Both the position numbers and the translations under genes were made by a program. A stretch of DNA of 64,000 nucleotides from Antedon mediterranea (lineage: Eukaryota; Echinodermata; Crinoidea; Comatulida; Antedonidae): contig NC_092671.1 in NCBI RefSeq assembly GCF_964355755.1, positions 37,093,304-37,157,303 on the forward strand, written 5' to 3'. Of this stretch, positions 1-10,874 are shown in pieces; position 1 is the stretch's first letter; each line of letters opens with the position of its first letter. The notes below the pieces were generated by a model, which was not told the DNA's origin, did no database searches, and saw only the letters and a program-made list of their open reading frames with translations.

Positions 1-44
1 GAGGACAAAAATATTTCTATAATGATTATTTTTGTTTGTTTTCA

Positions 45-234
45 GAAATTATCAAGCGAGGCGAATGAACTTCTTCCAGTGTTCAACAGCAGTGCTTCAA
101 GACACTACAAGACACCAGCCATCACTCACGACTGGAGCCGGGCTGGTAATCACGTCCGCCCCTACCACTCTATATACCGCAGTATGTCACGATGCTACAA
201 GACGACCTCCATCCCAGTATCATTAGCTAAATAA
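45..234 (+). CDS. possible terminal exon of an upstream gene
   Basis: A pyrimidine-rich tract ending in CAG at about 44 looks like a 3' splice site. Two frames stay open for about 60 residues before stopping near 226-236, and a third stops after seven codons. No family is recognised. It could be the last exon of a gene lying mostly to the left, or chance. The frame cannot be chosen without upstream sequence. Confidence 0.2.
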
Positions 235-734
235 TGTTAGTTATTTATCCTGTCTTTCTCGCTGACTTTAGTTGCATAGTGGCACTGTGGGTTGGTGCTT
301 GCTTTTTAATCCGGTATCCTGGTTCAATTCTTGGGTGATACTTTCTGAATACGTACTGGTATATCTCATGGCAAATTGATGGGATGGCAACAGAATTGTA
401 CGTTTATCACATATATTTTGTCCAATATTTTCACATACTTTAAATGTGAAAATCTTTATTATTTTCAATACTGTAATGATATTCATTATGTATATATATT
501 TTAACTTGAAAGAAACTGTTTTAGTTGTAAATAATTTATGATAAGATTGTTTTATTTGGGAAAAATGCATTCCAATTTGTTTTATATTTAAAATGAATGA
601 ATATGGCATGATCTGTACAAAGTTGTTGGTCAAGTTGATACGACTAAGATGTGGTAAATTCCACTTTATTTTGTTACGTGGGTAAAAAAAAAGGTGAGTC
701 CCGTGTTCTCTGAACGTAGGGGAATGAGCTGTTA

Positions 735-935
735 GGAGCTCATTGTACTAAGCCTCGGCATTATGTGGTAGGGTGGCCAGTTCCTTTCCACGCCGCCTTT
801 TTTCTCCCTAGTATTTTCAACCAGGTACTCATTTACAGCTGAGTGGACTGGGAGTTGTCGGGAATTGAACCCGGGTCTATCTGTATGACAGTCAAGTGTC
901 CTAACCACTCCGCTATCCAACTCCAACCCACGTCT
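735..935 (-). mobile_element. tRNA-derived SINE
   Basis: Read on the minus strand, the unit starts with a tRNA-like head carrying an A-box-like TAGCGGAGTGGTTAGG and a B-box-like GGTTCAATTCC, with short ends (GGAGTTG/CAACTCC) that could pair. The anticodon stem does not pair well, so this is not a functional tRNA gene. A non-tRNA body of about 120 bp follows towards 735. Confidence 0.6.
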
Positions 936-1677
936 GTTACGTGGGTACATATTATATATTGATCAACCCTCCATGTGTGCTATTGCTTGTGTTTAAACAT
1001 ATGGAGTAACACAATACTTACACCTCTGTTACAGTTGAACCTCTTCTATAGTTTAACCCAAGGAAATCTAACAACAGGATGCTGAGCTCCGAAGATCAAA
1101 GAGTTTATCTGTGTCTGTAACATGATCAGTTCTGAACAGACACCGTAGGCTGCTGATAATATGTAATACTGTATTTGTCGCAGCCATACATAAGATCAAG
1201 GCGAGCTCAGTGTCCCATTGTTAGATTGCCTGGTTTTTAAACTAAACTATTGTAATATGATTACTATAGAAAAACAAAACCAAGCTTGAAGCTGGTGATA
1301 TACAAATCACTTATTGTAAACTAAAATGTGTAAATAATTTTAACTTAGAGATTGTGAAAAATATCATTGGGTTATACCAATGGAATGACAATAACCATTT
1401 GTACATACACTTTAATGTTTCGATTTGTTGGAACACTATAGCAATCATACATTGGTTATGAAATAGAAAAGGTTATAATATAAAGACCTTTATTAATACA
1501 ACACATGCCATGAATATACAGTAACTGTTCTAAATCGTTAAAACTGCCATGTAATGCATTTTATATAATGAAGAGAATTATCTATAGTGTTGTACAGTTT
1601 ATTTGTTTTAGAAATATTTAATGGATTTAGTTCAAATGAATATTTTATTAAAACTGTATTGAAATTCATAGAATCTT

Positions 1678-1826
1678 AAGCTCTGTCTACACTATCCAAC
1701 TACTGTAGTTTGACAAAAAAAAGTGTGATGTGCCCAAACATGGTAGTGATATGCCCAAATATGGTAGTGATATGACATCACATTTTTTTGCCACATAGAG
1801 TTTGATGGTGTAGACAGCTTTACATG
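1678..1826. mobile_element. MITE, AAGCTCTGTCTACAC family (copy 1)
   Basis: Short non-autonomous element with terminal inverted repeats AAGCTCTGTCTACACTATC / GTAGACAGCTT. The interior holds repeated GATATGCCCAAATATGGTAGT-type units. At least eight further copies lie in this window. Confidence 0.75.
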
Positions 1827-2082
1827 AAGTTGGGTGAAGAGGTGGGCTAATCTGGATTATATAGTTGAATACAATAGACATTGTCAATTGGAGGATTTTC
1901 CATTGAGTATTAACAAGACTAAGTTAGTACTCAACAAACCGGCTTTAGTTAATTAATGTTATACAATTGAATAAGAAAAGAAGTTTATAAGTCATTCTTT
2001 TAAAAGGCTGCATTTCATCAAATCTCGTTGATGATTTTTGTATGACCTTATAAGGTAAGTTTATTTACCACTGCCAACCAGA

Positions 2083-2083
<1 letters not shown>

Positions 2084-2134
<51 letters not shown>
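2084..2134. repeat. (TA)n microsatellite
   Basis: Uninterrupted TA dinucleotide run of about 50 bp. The minus-strand reading frame that spans it encodes only alternating Tyr-Ile and is not a gene. Confidence 0.95.
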
Positions 2135-2137
<3 letters not shown>

Positions 2138-2253
2138 ACAGTGCTCATATATATATATAAATGTCACTGCTGCCAACTGAACAACTATTAGTATTACTTT
2201 AGTATAAACAGTACAGCAATCCTTGTGTTTTAACATGGATTCAATTGATAAAA

Positions 2254-2335
2254 TACAGTATAACCCCCCTTTGGGACACCCCCATTCAGGGGACACTTTT
2301 GTTTGTCCCCTGAATAGAGGTTCAACTTTCTATCA
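2254..2335. mobile_element. pogo/Tigger-like MITE fragment
   Basis: Begins ACAGTATAACCCCCCTTTGGG and carries GGGGACA / TGTCCCC inverted segments, the look of small pogo-like elements. Only one end is convincing. From about 2340 to 3400 I see AT-rich sequence without a recognisable gene. Confidence 0.4.
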
Positions 2336-3399
2336 TTGCATTTTAATGAAGGAGTTAATATTTAAATATATATTTGATTGATGACAATGCATATAAAGAT
2401 ATTTAAAGTTTGGAGTTGAATTTAAAGTTCTTTCTAGAACTATATTTAAAATATAAGTGTATATTTAAAGTCAAATATATTATATTCATATTATTTATGG
2501 GTTTTAAGCACTTACCTAAACTTTAACAACAGTCATTGAAATTGAAAAAGCTAAAAGTTGAAAATAATTTTAGACAGCCAAATAGTTTGTAAGCGAATCA
2601 CCTAATTTTTTCAGTTTGTGTTTTTTTGTCAATGCTAATTTAAATTGACTTGCAAGAATCAACGTTGTTATTATTTATTGAAAAGTTATATTTTTTTATT
2701 CTGCAAAATAAATCAATTTATTGAATATTCATTAAAAGTTCCGACCATCCGTTGCATTTGCTCATAAATTATTCTTGATTTTCCCCAAAATTTGTATTGT
2801 TTTATCAAATTTTAATTTCTTTGGACAATACTGTAAAACAAATGGAGTTTAGGTATGTGCAATATTTTGTTTATTTGTATTTTAGAAAGAATTTCTAGTT
2901 GATGTAACTTTTATCAGTTAAAACCTACCTCTCTTTTTTTGTAAATTTTCATTGAAAAACAGGAAAAACAAAAACCAAGAATGTAAGTGTATCCTTGGTA
3001 CATCGTATGTGATTGTATGAATCCTAACTAATACAGCCTTTGTATACCAACTGGTTTATTGACCATGTAAATAAATGATGTTTAACGAAGTTAAGAGCGT
3101 TTTGTATTATTTTTTCCTTTAATTTTCTGCGTAGAGGAAATCTGTACAGAACTACACCTACACCCGGTCGGGTCTATTGTAGAGGAGATTTTGTCAAATA
3201 AAATGTCATTATTGGTGGCGTAGTACCACTCCATGTTTTGAAACTGGTCAACCGTAACAACGTGACAGCAGAGTGTGTGTGCTAACCTAGAATATGTGCT
3301 TGTAGAGAGTGTGAACATTATGCGCCGTAAAAAATCAGCATTGTATGTTTTTTAAATTATTAAAAACGGTAAATATTAATACAACTTAAGCACTACAAG

Positions 3400-3877
3400 G
3401 CATACAATTAATTATTTTTGTTTGTACAGTAACAGATAAACGCTTGGCTTTGCTATCATCTGACCGAAATTGTTTAGAGAGAGGAGGTCGAATTCATTAA
3501 CTTGGGTGTCTGTTTTTTCCATTAACTTTAACAACCTAGCTAGGCCTAGCCTTAGGCTAGGCTAGGCCAGGGAGATGTATTTTAGGCCTAGTACTAGTAG
3601 ATAGTAGGTCTGCCAACCTAGTTTTGGCCCTGGGCAACTAACACACGTAACAGGGCTAGGCATATTGAACAAAACCCGAACAAAGGACTGGCTATGATGA
3701 GTGAAAGTAATATATATTAGGACTAACTTATTTCCAATTATTTATATAAAGTTACTAAAATTAGAATAATTTAATTTAAGTCTAAAATACAGATAAAAAT
3801 TCTTGTTTTACAGTTTTAAAATGTTGGTATGAATTTGTGGATTGTGGTATGTGTGATATTGAATGGAAGTTGCAAAA
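3400..3877 (+). promoter_or_regulatory. presumed promoter and 5' UTR region of the zinc-finger gene
   Basis: CTAGGCCTAG-type repeats cluster around 3536-3600. A possible 3' splice site (TTGTTTTACAG) at about 3812 precedes the start codon at 3878, suggesting a non-coding first exon upstream. No TATA box is convincing. The rest of 2340-3400 shows nothing I can assign. Confidence 0.3.
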
Positions 3878-6800
3878 ATGGCTTTAACAACTCCAAGAAA
3901 AGTAAGTTATGTTTCTAGAATTGTTATTTACAATTTACCTAATTGGATTCCAGAAATTAACAATTAAATATAGATATTATTATGTAACTATTGTTTCCAC
4001 AGTCAGCACCATACATCCCGTCGTGGCCTTTAATCCCCCCGGAGGAACCTTGTGTTCGATTCTTTCTCCTGGAATGGAATGCAACGGATCCCACTAATGC
4101 CGGAAGTATGCAGGAAGAAAAGGAAAGAGTAATGCAAGTATGGAATGAAATGAAAAATGAAGAGAAGGAAGTCTACTATAAAGAGTATGAACAGGATTTA
4201 GTAAGAACGCATTTAATTACCGTACTGACGCGGGTATAAGCCCATACTCGGGTATAAGCCCACCCCCGACTTTTGACTAATTTTCATGAAAAATGAGGCA
4301 CTCGGGTATAAGCCCACCCATTAATTCGAAGATCTACAGTGTGTGTCGTAATACATTATTTGTATTTGGCGACGTCCATACACCGAATACACCTACCTTT
4401 GATCATAACAAAGCTAAGCTAACATACGCTAGGCCATATGAGGCCTAGCGGTCCTGTTTTGTTTACACTCCATCGCGGTCGAAGATCGCTTCACACACGA
4501 CGCTACAAGTCGCCAAAACGGAAAACCACTATTTGGTATCGGCTGCCATAAACAAGCTTATTAAATTTCTTTGGTACATTTCTATTTAACGAACATTGTA
4601 TACTTGTTTTTCTGCTTGATAAATTCTTGTTCAATTGATGTTTAAAATGAGATATTCTACGATAAATTACACAAACTATAAGCTTAATTTTCCGACACTC
4701 TACACCTCGTGTATTTAGAGGCAACGTCGTACACGTGAGGGCGCTCGCTCGCATGGTAGAATACACAGTGTACATGTGCTGTTTTTGACGATCTGCATTT
4801 TTGGATCCTCGGGTATAAGCCCACCCCCCAAACTTGACGTGATTTCATGTTCGAGGGGTGGGCTTATACCTGCGTCAGTACGGTAATATAAAAAGGACAT
4901 TTCTATTCTTTGGGTTCTTGATATATGATATGTTTAAAAGGTCTTTTCATTCATTCATTCATTTATTTACACAAAGCAAAATTCAAAATTTCACACATGT
5001 TCCGACACGGTTCCAGTCCAACTTTGTCAAACCAAATCAAACGTCGATGTTTTGTTTGCCCATTACATCGATTGGTGCATAGCCCTGTGGATCATCATAG
5101 AAACAAAACATTGCTGTTCGATTTGATATGCCAGCGCCGGACCAGAACCAAGCCAGAATAGGTGTGAAAGACCTTTAAAGATGTATTAAATGTTTTAATG
5201 TCACATATTATAGTTAGTTTACCTCCGCCAAGGAGGTACTGTATGTAGTCGGTAGCGTGTGTTTGTTTGTTTGTTAGCAGAATTACTCAAAAAGTAATTA
5301 CACGATCTTTACCAAAATGAATATACAGATAGATATGTGGTCAAGGACCATTCCATTAAATTTTGGGACTATTTGGGACCATGGTCCCAATTCTGGACCA
5401 CTTTTTGAGTATACTTTTCAGACCTGCTAGTGTTAAAAGATAGGACAGAATTTTTCAAAAGCTGGCGAGCAGTCTTAAAGTAACAAGTAAACTGAAATTG
5501 CATTTTCTCGAGAACTACTTGTCCAAAAAACTTCATTTTTGTACAAGAGGCAAGAGTTATAATTTGTGATTTGTAATTTTAAAACATAATTTGATTTAAT
5601 GTGCACGTTTTTTTATGCGAGTAGTAAACCTATTTCTTTTCAAATTTACTCGTTTGATTTTTGCGTTGCTGTTCTATTGTTAGTCAACTGAAGCTATTGT
5701 TAATTAAAAGGCTTGTTACATATCCATTACACCAAACTCGCATACACATGCTTGTAGTGAAATTAGCCTCAATCACAAACAGCATTAAGACACGCACAAA
5801 TATATATATATGTATTTTTACCGGAGAAATCTTATGTAGGAGAATGTTACAGTAGACGGAGGTCGTAGGTATGCACTCTCTGAGTGGCTTTCTAGTTAGT
5901 TATATATTATAGTCCACTTTGACAAAAAGTGGGGAACAATGCATCTTTTTTTCAAGTCAAAGTTATTGAGAACATTTTAATTATGATTACAACAAGGAAG
6001 AAAGAGTATAAACCTATTGCTGAAATATTGCTGATTGATTGCATTTAAACTAATGTTATCTGTTCACAGACCATTTATTGGAGGATGCAAATGGTGATAT
6101 GTGGATGCCATACCTGTAGGCAAGAAATTCAAAGCCACAGTAGTAAGTAACTAAGTTATAATTGGTCACAAAATAAATGATAAATTTATAAATATTGCTA
6201 TTAATATAATGAAATAAATTATTGGTATATTATAAATGATTATAGTCTATTTTCAATAAACCAACGTTGGCCTATTCTCTCTGGGAAGAGAGCTACAACT
6301 CAAATACTGTACTGTATATAATATTTTATTAAACACCCCTATCAGATAGTGGTACATTCCATGAACCCTGCCCTTAAGTGGGAGCATCCAAACACCAAAC
6401 CATCATCATTATGATAGACATGGTAGAGGTAACAATTTGGCCCTCAGGCTTAAATTCTAAAATTAAGTCTGAATTTAACCTTCATTGGGCATTATTTACC
6501 TGAAAAAAAATGTAATTCAAAGCAAACAAATACCGTACTGACGCGGGTATAAGCCCACCCCCCTCGAACATGAAATCACGTCAAGTTTGGGGGGTGGGCT
6601 TATACCCAAGGATCCAAAAATGCAGATCGTCAAAAACAGCACATGTACACTGTGTATTCCACCATGCGAACGAGCGCCCTCACGTGTACGACGTTGCCTC
6701 TAAATACACGAGGTGTAGAGTGTCGGAAAATTTTAAGCTTATAGTTCGTGTAATTTATCGTATAATATCTTATTTTAAACATCAATTTAACAAGAATTTA

Positions 6801-9581
6801 TCAAGCAGAAAAGCAAGTATACAATGTTCGTTAAATAGAAATGTACCAAAGAAATTTAATAAGCTTGTTTATGGCAGCCGATACCAAATAGTGGTTTTCC
6901 GTTTTGGCGACTTGTAAATGTAGCGTCGTGTGTGAAGCGATCTTCGACCGCGATGGAGTGTAAACAAAACAGGACCGCTAGGCCTCATATGGCCTAGCGT
7001 ATATTAGCCTAGCTTGGTTATGATCAAAGGTAGGTGTATTCTGTGTATGGACGTCGCCAAATACAAAATAATGTATTACGACACACACTGTAGATCTTCG
7101 AATTAATGGGTGGGCTTATACCCGAGTGCCTCATTTTTCATGAAAATTAGTCAAAAGTCGGGGGTGGGCTTATACCCGAGTATGGGCTTATACCCGCGTC
7201 AGTACGGTACTTAAATTGTCTGTCAGACAATAATTTTTGGTTACAATTAACTGTTTCTTTTGTCTTTTTATAAGTGAAATACTGATTTTTTTTTGTTTTC
7301 TTTAAAAAGAAGTCAATAACTTATTAAAACTGCAAAATGGCCTATTCAAAGCCTGATTTTATTAATCTTCATTTTTCATGTTTTTTGGAACAAAACATCT
7401 TGAATTATTAATTTATTATTATTATTTGATTATTTATAGGTATACTTGATGTTACTCATTTTGTCAATAAGCTGAAACAAAGTCAGGATAGAAAAATTTC
7501 AAAAGAAAGACAAAAACCAAAGGTTGGAATAAATACAATTGAACATGGTGCTCAGGTAAAACAAAATCTTGTATCCACTTGTGAAGTCATAGCAAAATCT
7601 GTAAATTCTGTGGAACAAAATGTCCACACAGAAGAGCTGCAGCAAGTACCTCAACAATGGTACAAAAACAGCAATGAAAAATGTTGTGAAACTAATCAAA
7701 ACACATCGATAGAGTTTAAAGAGGAAATGCCGATTGATTTTCATTCAGAAACATGCAATACAGCGGAACATGGTTGTTTAAGACGTGAGAACAATTACTC
7801 TAAATTTGTTGATAAAAAAACTACCCAACTGATAAACATATCACCTGATAATAACTGTAAGTTACCACTGTCAAAAAATTCCAAAGAGAACAGTTCTGAA
7901 GTCAGTAATTCGTCTGTTGTGACACGTGGATACCCATTTACTACAACAAACTGTATGGATTTCTCTGATAATGAGTCTGATGTGTCAGAAGAAGTCTCTT
8001 TACAAGATTTAGTAAGAAACAATTCTTTTGTCTGATGATCGTTCAAGTCCCATTCACCAAGACTCTCCTGGCGCTTCCTGTCCATCAAACACAAGTGCAG
8101 AATTTTCTACTCACTTAATATGTTCTACCAACAGTGGTCTTTCAGTATTTCCTGCAGACTCTCTTGTAGCAGTTCCTTCAAAATCTCTTGTAGCAGTTCC
8201 TGCAGACTCTCTTGTAGCAGTTCCTTCAGAATCTCTTCTTGCAGTTCCTTCAGAATCTCTTCTAGCAGTTCCTTCAGAATCTCTTCTTACAGTTCCTTCA
8301 GAGTCTCTTCTTGCAGTTCCTTCAGAATCTCTTCTAGCAGGGATAGAAGGAAGTCATTTGCAGTCAAATTCAGAATTTTCTTCAAATTCTCATTTACCTA
8401 AACCATTGACTTCCAAAGATTTGCAATCTGCAACTGACATCTCCAATTCTCCAGTTGATCTTTTGACAGATTCTTTGAATAATGTGCTACTACCTGATGC
8501 TATGTCATGTCTTCCAATACCAGATTGTCATTTAGAGAGGTCAGTTCCATTAAATAAAGAAATTAATGATTTAAAACCAAATGAAGTTGAGTATTCAGAC
8601 ATTAAAAGGATTACCGTTGAAATGATCCTTAAAAAGTTGAGACATCTTAAGTCACAGGATGAGAAAACCCAAGTTGACAGTGGAAAGAATATTCCAGATT
8701 CAACAACAATGTCCGATGTTGACCACATAAAAAATGACATTGATAATAATTGGTCAGATTTTGCACCAATTAAGAATACCTTCACTCAATGCACTTGGGA
8801 ATTCTTCATTGAAAATGAGGCTAGGAGAAACTATAACAGAAAGGTGACTTTAAAATTACGTTGGAATTCAAAAGGCGGAGAACCTATTCGATGCGTCGAT
8901 AACAAAGGTGCAATATTAGACATACGCAGTATGCAGCCGTTTGTTAGATTAAAACAGTTAAAGTCGCTTACAACTCCCATTGTGCTAAAAACCTGTGATA
9001 ACAGTCCTCTTTCAAGAATAGGAAAAAAGAGACCACCGATATTTATACGTAAGAGCAGATTGTCAACGTTTCGTCAATTCCGTTCCAAAGAAAATGTAAT
9101 CCGACTTGGAAATAGACAAGTTATTGATAAACCTGTTGTTTGCAAGGTGTGTAATTTTGGTTTCGCAAAACAGGAAACTTTTAGAGTTCACATTGCTTCC
9201 TGCAGTAAACCAATTCATCTAAAGAAAGACAAAGCTTTAAAATCATTATTTGATTGCTTACCGTCACCAGTAGATAAAGACAAGAATTTAACCAGTATCG
9301 CACAACAATGTACGTTATGCACGGAAACATTCACTGATCGCGTTCAACTTAAGATTCACATGTTCACTGTTCACAAGGCACGTGTCTTGGAACACTTGCC
9401 AAATCGACCGTACGCATGTTCTATTTGCCCGAAGCGATTTAAAAAAAAGGGTCACTTAGTTGGACATGTGTGGACGCACATGCCACATGGATATAAGTGT
9501 AGTGATTGCAGAATGTCATTTCCGCGTCCTCATATACTTAATGGCCATATTAGAAAATACCACCGTACTGGAGTCCGATAG
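3878..9581 (+). CDS. zinc-finger protein, HMG-like N-terminus plus C2H2 fingers
   Basis: Predicted coding exons are 3878-3901 (MALTTPRK), 4003-4200, 6070-6142 (tentative) and 7440-9581, with consistent phases at the three junctions. Exon 2 encodes FFLLEWNATDP...WNEMKNEEKEVYYKEYE, spaced like an HMG box. The long last exon encodes a Ser-rich region, eight copies of an 8-residue SLxAVPSE repeat, a basic stretch and four zinc fingers near the C-terminus (CKVC..., CTLC..., CSIC..., CSDC...); the first is C2HC-like, the others C2H2. Stop is TAG at 9579-9581. A nuclear DNA-binding regulator is likely, but I do not recognise the orthologue. Around 8030 the frame breaks: the upstream frame stops at TGA 8033-8035 and the finger frame is open from 8016, a +1 shift. 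No intron of sensible size repairs it, so it is an indel, a real frameshift site or pseudogenisation. Confidence 0.65.
4218..4885 (+). mobile_element. TA-flanked TIR element, copy A (intron of zinc-finger gene)
   Basis: A 668-bp element with ends TACCGTACTGACGCGGGTAT and its inverse, flanked by TA, with subterminal GGGTATAAGCCCACCC repeats near both ends. No transposase is encoded, so it is non-autonomous. It lies just after exon 2 and is the near-complete inverse of copy B at 6531-7209. Confidence 0.85.
5215..5895. repeat. dispersed repeat with CCTCCGCCAAGGAGG end
   Basis: Starts with the palindrome-like ACCTCCGCCAAGGAGGTACT, then GTTTGTTTGTTTG and ACTCAAAAAGTAATTACAC. It ends near GACGGAGGTCGTAGGTATGC and CTCTCTGAGTGGCTTTC. 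From memory this resembles a repeat common in marine invertebrate genomes. No coding capacity is seen. Confidence 0.5.
6531..7209 (-). mobile_element. TA-flanked TIR element, copy B (inverted relative to copy A)
   Basis: A 679-bp copy of the same element in opposite orientation, with identical terminal bases and TA flanks. Together with copy A it makes an inverted repeat separated by about 1.65 kb, all within introns of the zinc-finger gene. Confidence 0.85.
7215..7425 (+). repeat. dispersed repeat, GCAAAATGGCCTATTCAAAG family
   Basis: A segment with TTTTTATAAGTGAAAT, then AAACTGCAAAATGGCCTATT and CTTCATTTTTCATG. Related copies occur at about 52735-52970 with 53605-53650, 56780-56960 with 57600-57710, and 59240-59480. 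Two of those copies are interrupted by other insertions. Origin unknown. Confidence 0.55.
8160..8342 (+). repeat. 24-bp coding minisatellite in the zinc-finger gene
   Basis: Eight tandem units of 24 bp encode SLVAVPSE-type octapeptides, with variants SLLAVPSE, SLVAVPAD and SLLTVPSE. The unit is a multiple of three, so copy number can vary without changing frame. The array lies in the low-complexity linker upstream of the zinc fingers. Confidence 0.9.
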
Positions 9582-9647
9582 AATTTCATATACGAGAGAA
9601 AAAATGAGACACAGAATGTGCAGAAGATAAATTTGTATTTGTTCATA

Positions 9648-9653
9648 ATAAAT
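9648..9653 (+). terminator. candidate poly(A) signal, zinc-finger gene
   Basis: AATAAA lies about 70 bp downstream of the stop codon. It is in AT-rich sequence, so chance occurrence is possible. Confidence 0.4.
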
Positions 9654-9972
9654 AAAAACATTAGTCAGGACCAGACTCAAATTATATATACATATATATA
9701 TTTTTATTTAGCAACTACAGTAGAGTATGTATTGTTCTTACATACAACAAACAAACAGTATTCAAAATATTTTATTTATATCTATTTTACAATACATATA
9801 TGTATAGATATTAATATATAATTATTAATATATTAATATAAAGACATTTTTTAAAGAACTTTGCAAATTAAAGCAGTATCAGTATTTTATTATAGGCCTA
9901 TTTTAATCTTTTTAAATAGTAATTTATTAGCTATGTATAATTTTTGTAGTTAAAATTAAATTTGATTAGTTT

Positions 9973-10277
9973 ATGATAAACTCAATATTGTTAAAATCTA
10001 TAATTAAGAAAGGTTTTTATTAGTACATGCTAATTAAATATAATTATTTTATGATAAACTCAATATTGTTAAAATCTATAATTAAGAAATGTTTTTATTA
10101 GTACATGCTAATTAAATTTAATTATTTTATGATAAACTCAATATTGTTAAAATCTATAATTAAGAAATGTTTTTATTAGTACATGCTAATTAAATTTAAT
10201 TATTTTATGATAAACTCAATATTGTTAAAATCTATAATTAAGAAATGTTTTTATTAGTACATGCTAATTAAATTTAC
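9973..10277. repeat. 78-bp AT-rich tandem array, about 4 copies
   Basis: Units begin ATGATAAACTCAATATTG at 9973, 10051, 10129 and 10207, a period of exactly 78 bp with very few differences. The array lies between the converging 3' ends of the zinc-finger and polymerase-helicase genes. No other feature is seen in 9660-10490. Confidence 0.9.
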
Positions 10278-10495
10278 ATGTGTTCTTTTTTGCCATTTGG
10301 CGTACATTCTGTTAAAGAATTATACATTCTAAAAGGATACAATGTTACTGTAAGTTGCAGTATTTGATTAGTTTTGCCTTGAATTTGAAAAATTACTGTT
10401 ACTTTGTTATCTAGTATTATGTTTAGAATATTTAAATAAATTATGTTGACGTGTTAATTAGTTTTTAATGAGATACCTTGTATTAATTTAAAGAA

Positions 10496-10501
10496 TTTAT
10501 T
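10496..10501 (-). terminator. candidate poly(A) signal, RdRP-helicase gene
   Basis: AATAAA on the minus strand, about 190 bp past the stop codon at 10686. Assignment is by position only. Confidence 0.35.
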
Positions 10502-10685
10502 GATTTGTCTTTTAATTGATAATAATAAGCATTCATTAACTAGTATTTTACACCACCCAAACGATCACTTCTACAATGGTTGCGGTTACCACCCCAATTA
10601 TAGTACTGACTGCCACCACCATAATTGGAATGCGGCCACCTCTGCTGCCACCACCCTAATTGCGACCACCTCTGCTGCCACCACC

Positions 10686-10874
10686 CTAATTGCGACCACC
10701 TCTGCTGCCACCACCCTGACTGTAGCCACCACCCCGACTGCCACCACCCCAACTGCCACCACCCTGATTGCTACCACCTTGCCTGTAACCTCCCTGACTG
10801 CTACCACTCCGATTGCTATTACCCCTACTTCTACCACCCCGACTGCTACCACCTCGACCCCTTTTTCTCCTACC
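10686..10874 (-). other. RGG/Gly-Ser-rich C-terminal tail and its repeat-borne stop
   Basis: About 62 residues made of RGG, SRGG, NQGGG and YSQGG segments follow the helicase, typical of RNA-binding or condensate-forming tails. The stop TAG (10686-10688) lies inside a 30-bp repeat. Downstream the same unit recurs twice more in frame, one recurrence again ending in TAG, and then a Gly-rich reading continues in another frame. Confidence 0.8.

Noticed and set aside
860-935. Functional tRNA gene
   Set aside because: A and B boxes are present, but the anticodon stem does not pair and a SINE body follows. The same reasoning applies at 14195, 48650, 54200 and 63240.
2048-2296. 82-residue minus-strand frame
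   Set aside because: Its centre is translated (TA)n microsatellite; no splice context or family match.
3091-3318. 75-residue minus-strand frame
   Set aside because: No recognised motif, no convincing splice sites and only chance length in AT-rich DNA.
8120-8401. Ser/Cys-rich overlapping frame inside the zinc-finger exon
   Set aside because: It is a shadow of the 24-bp coding minisatellite in another frame.
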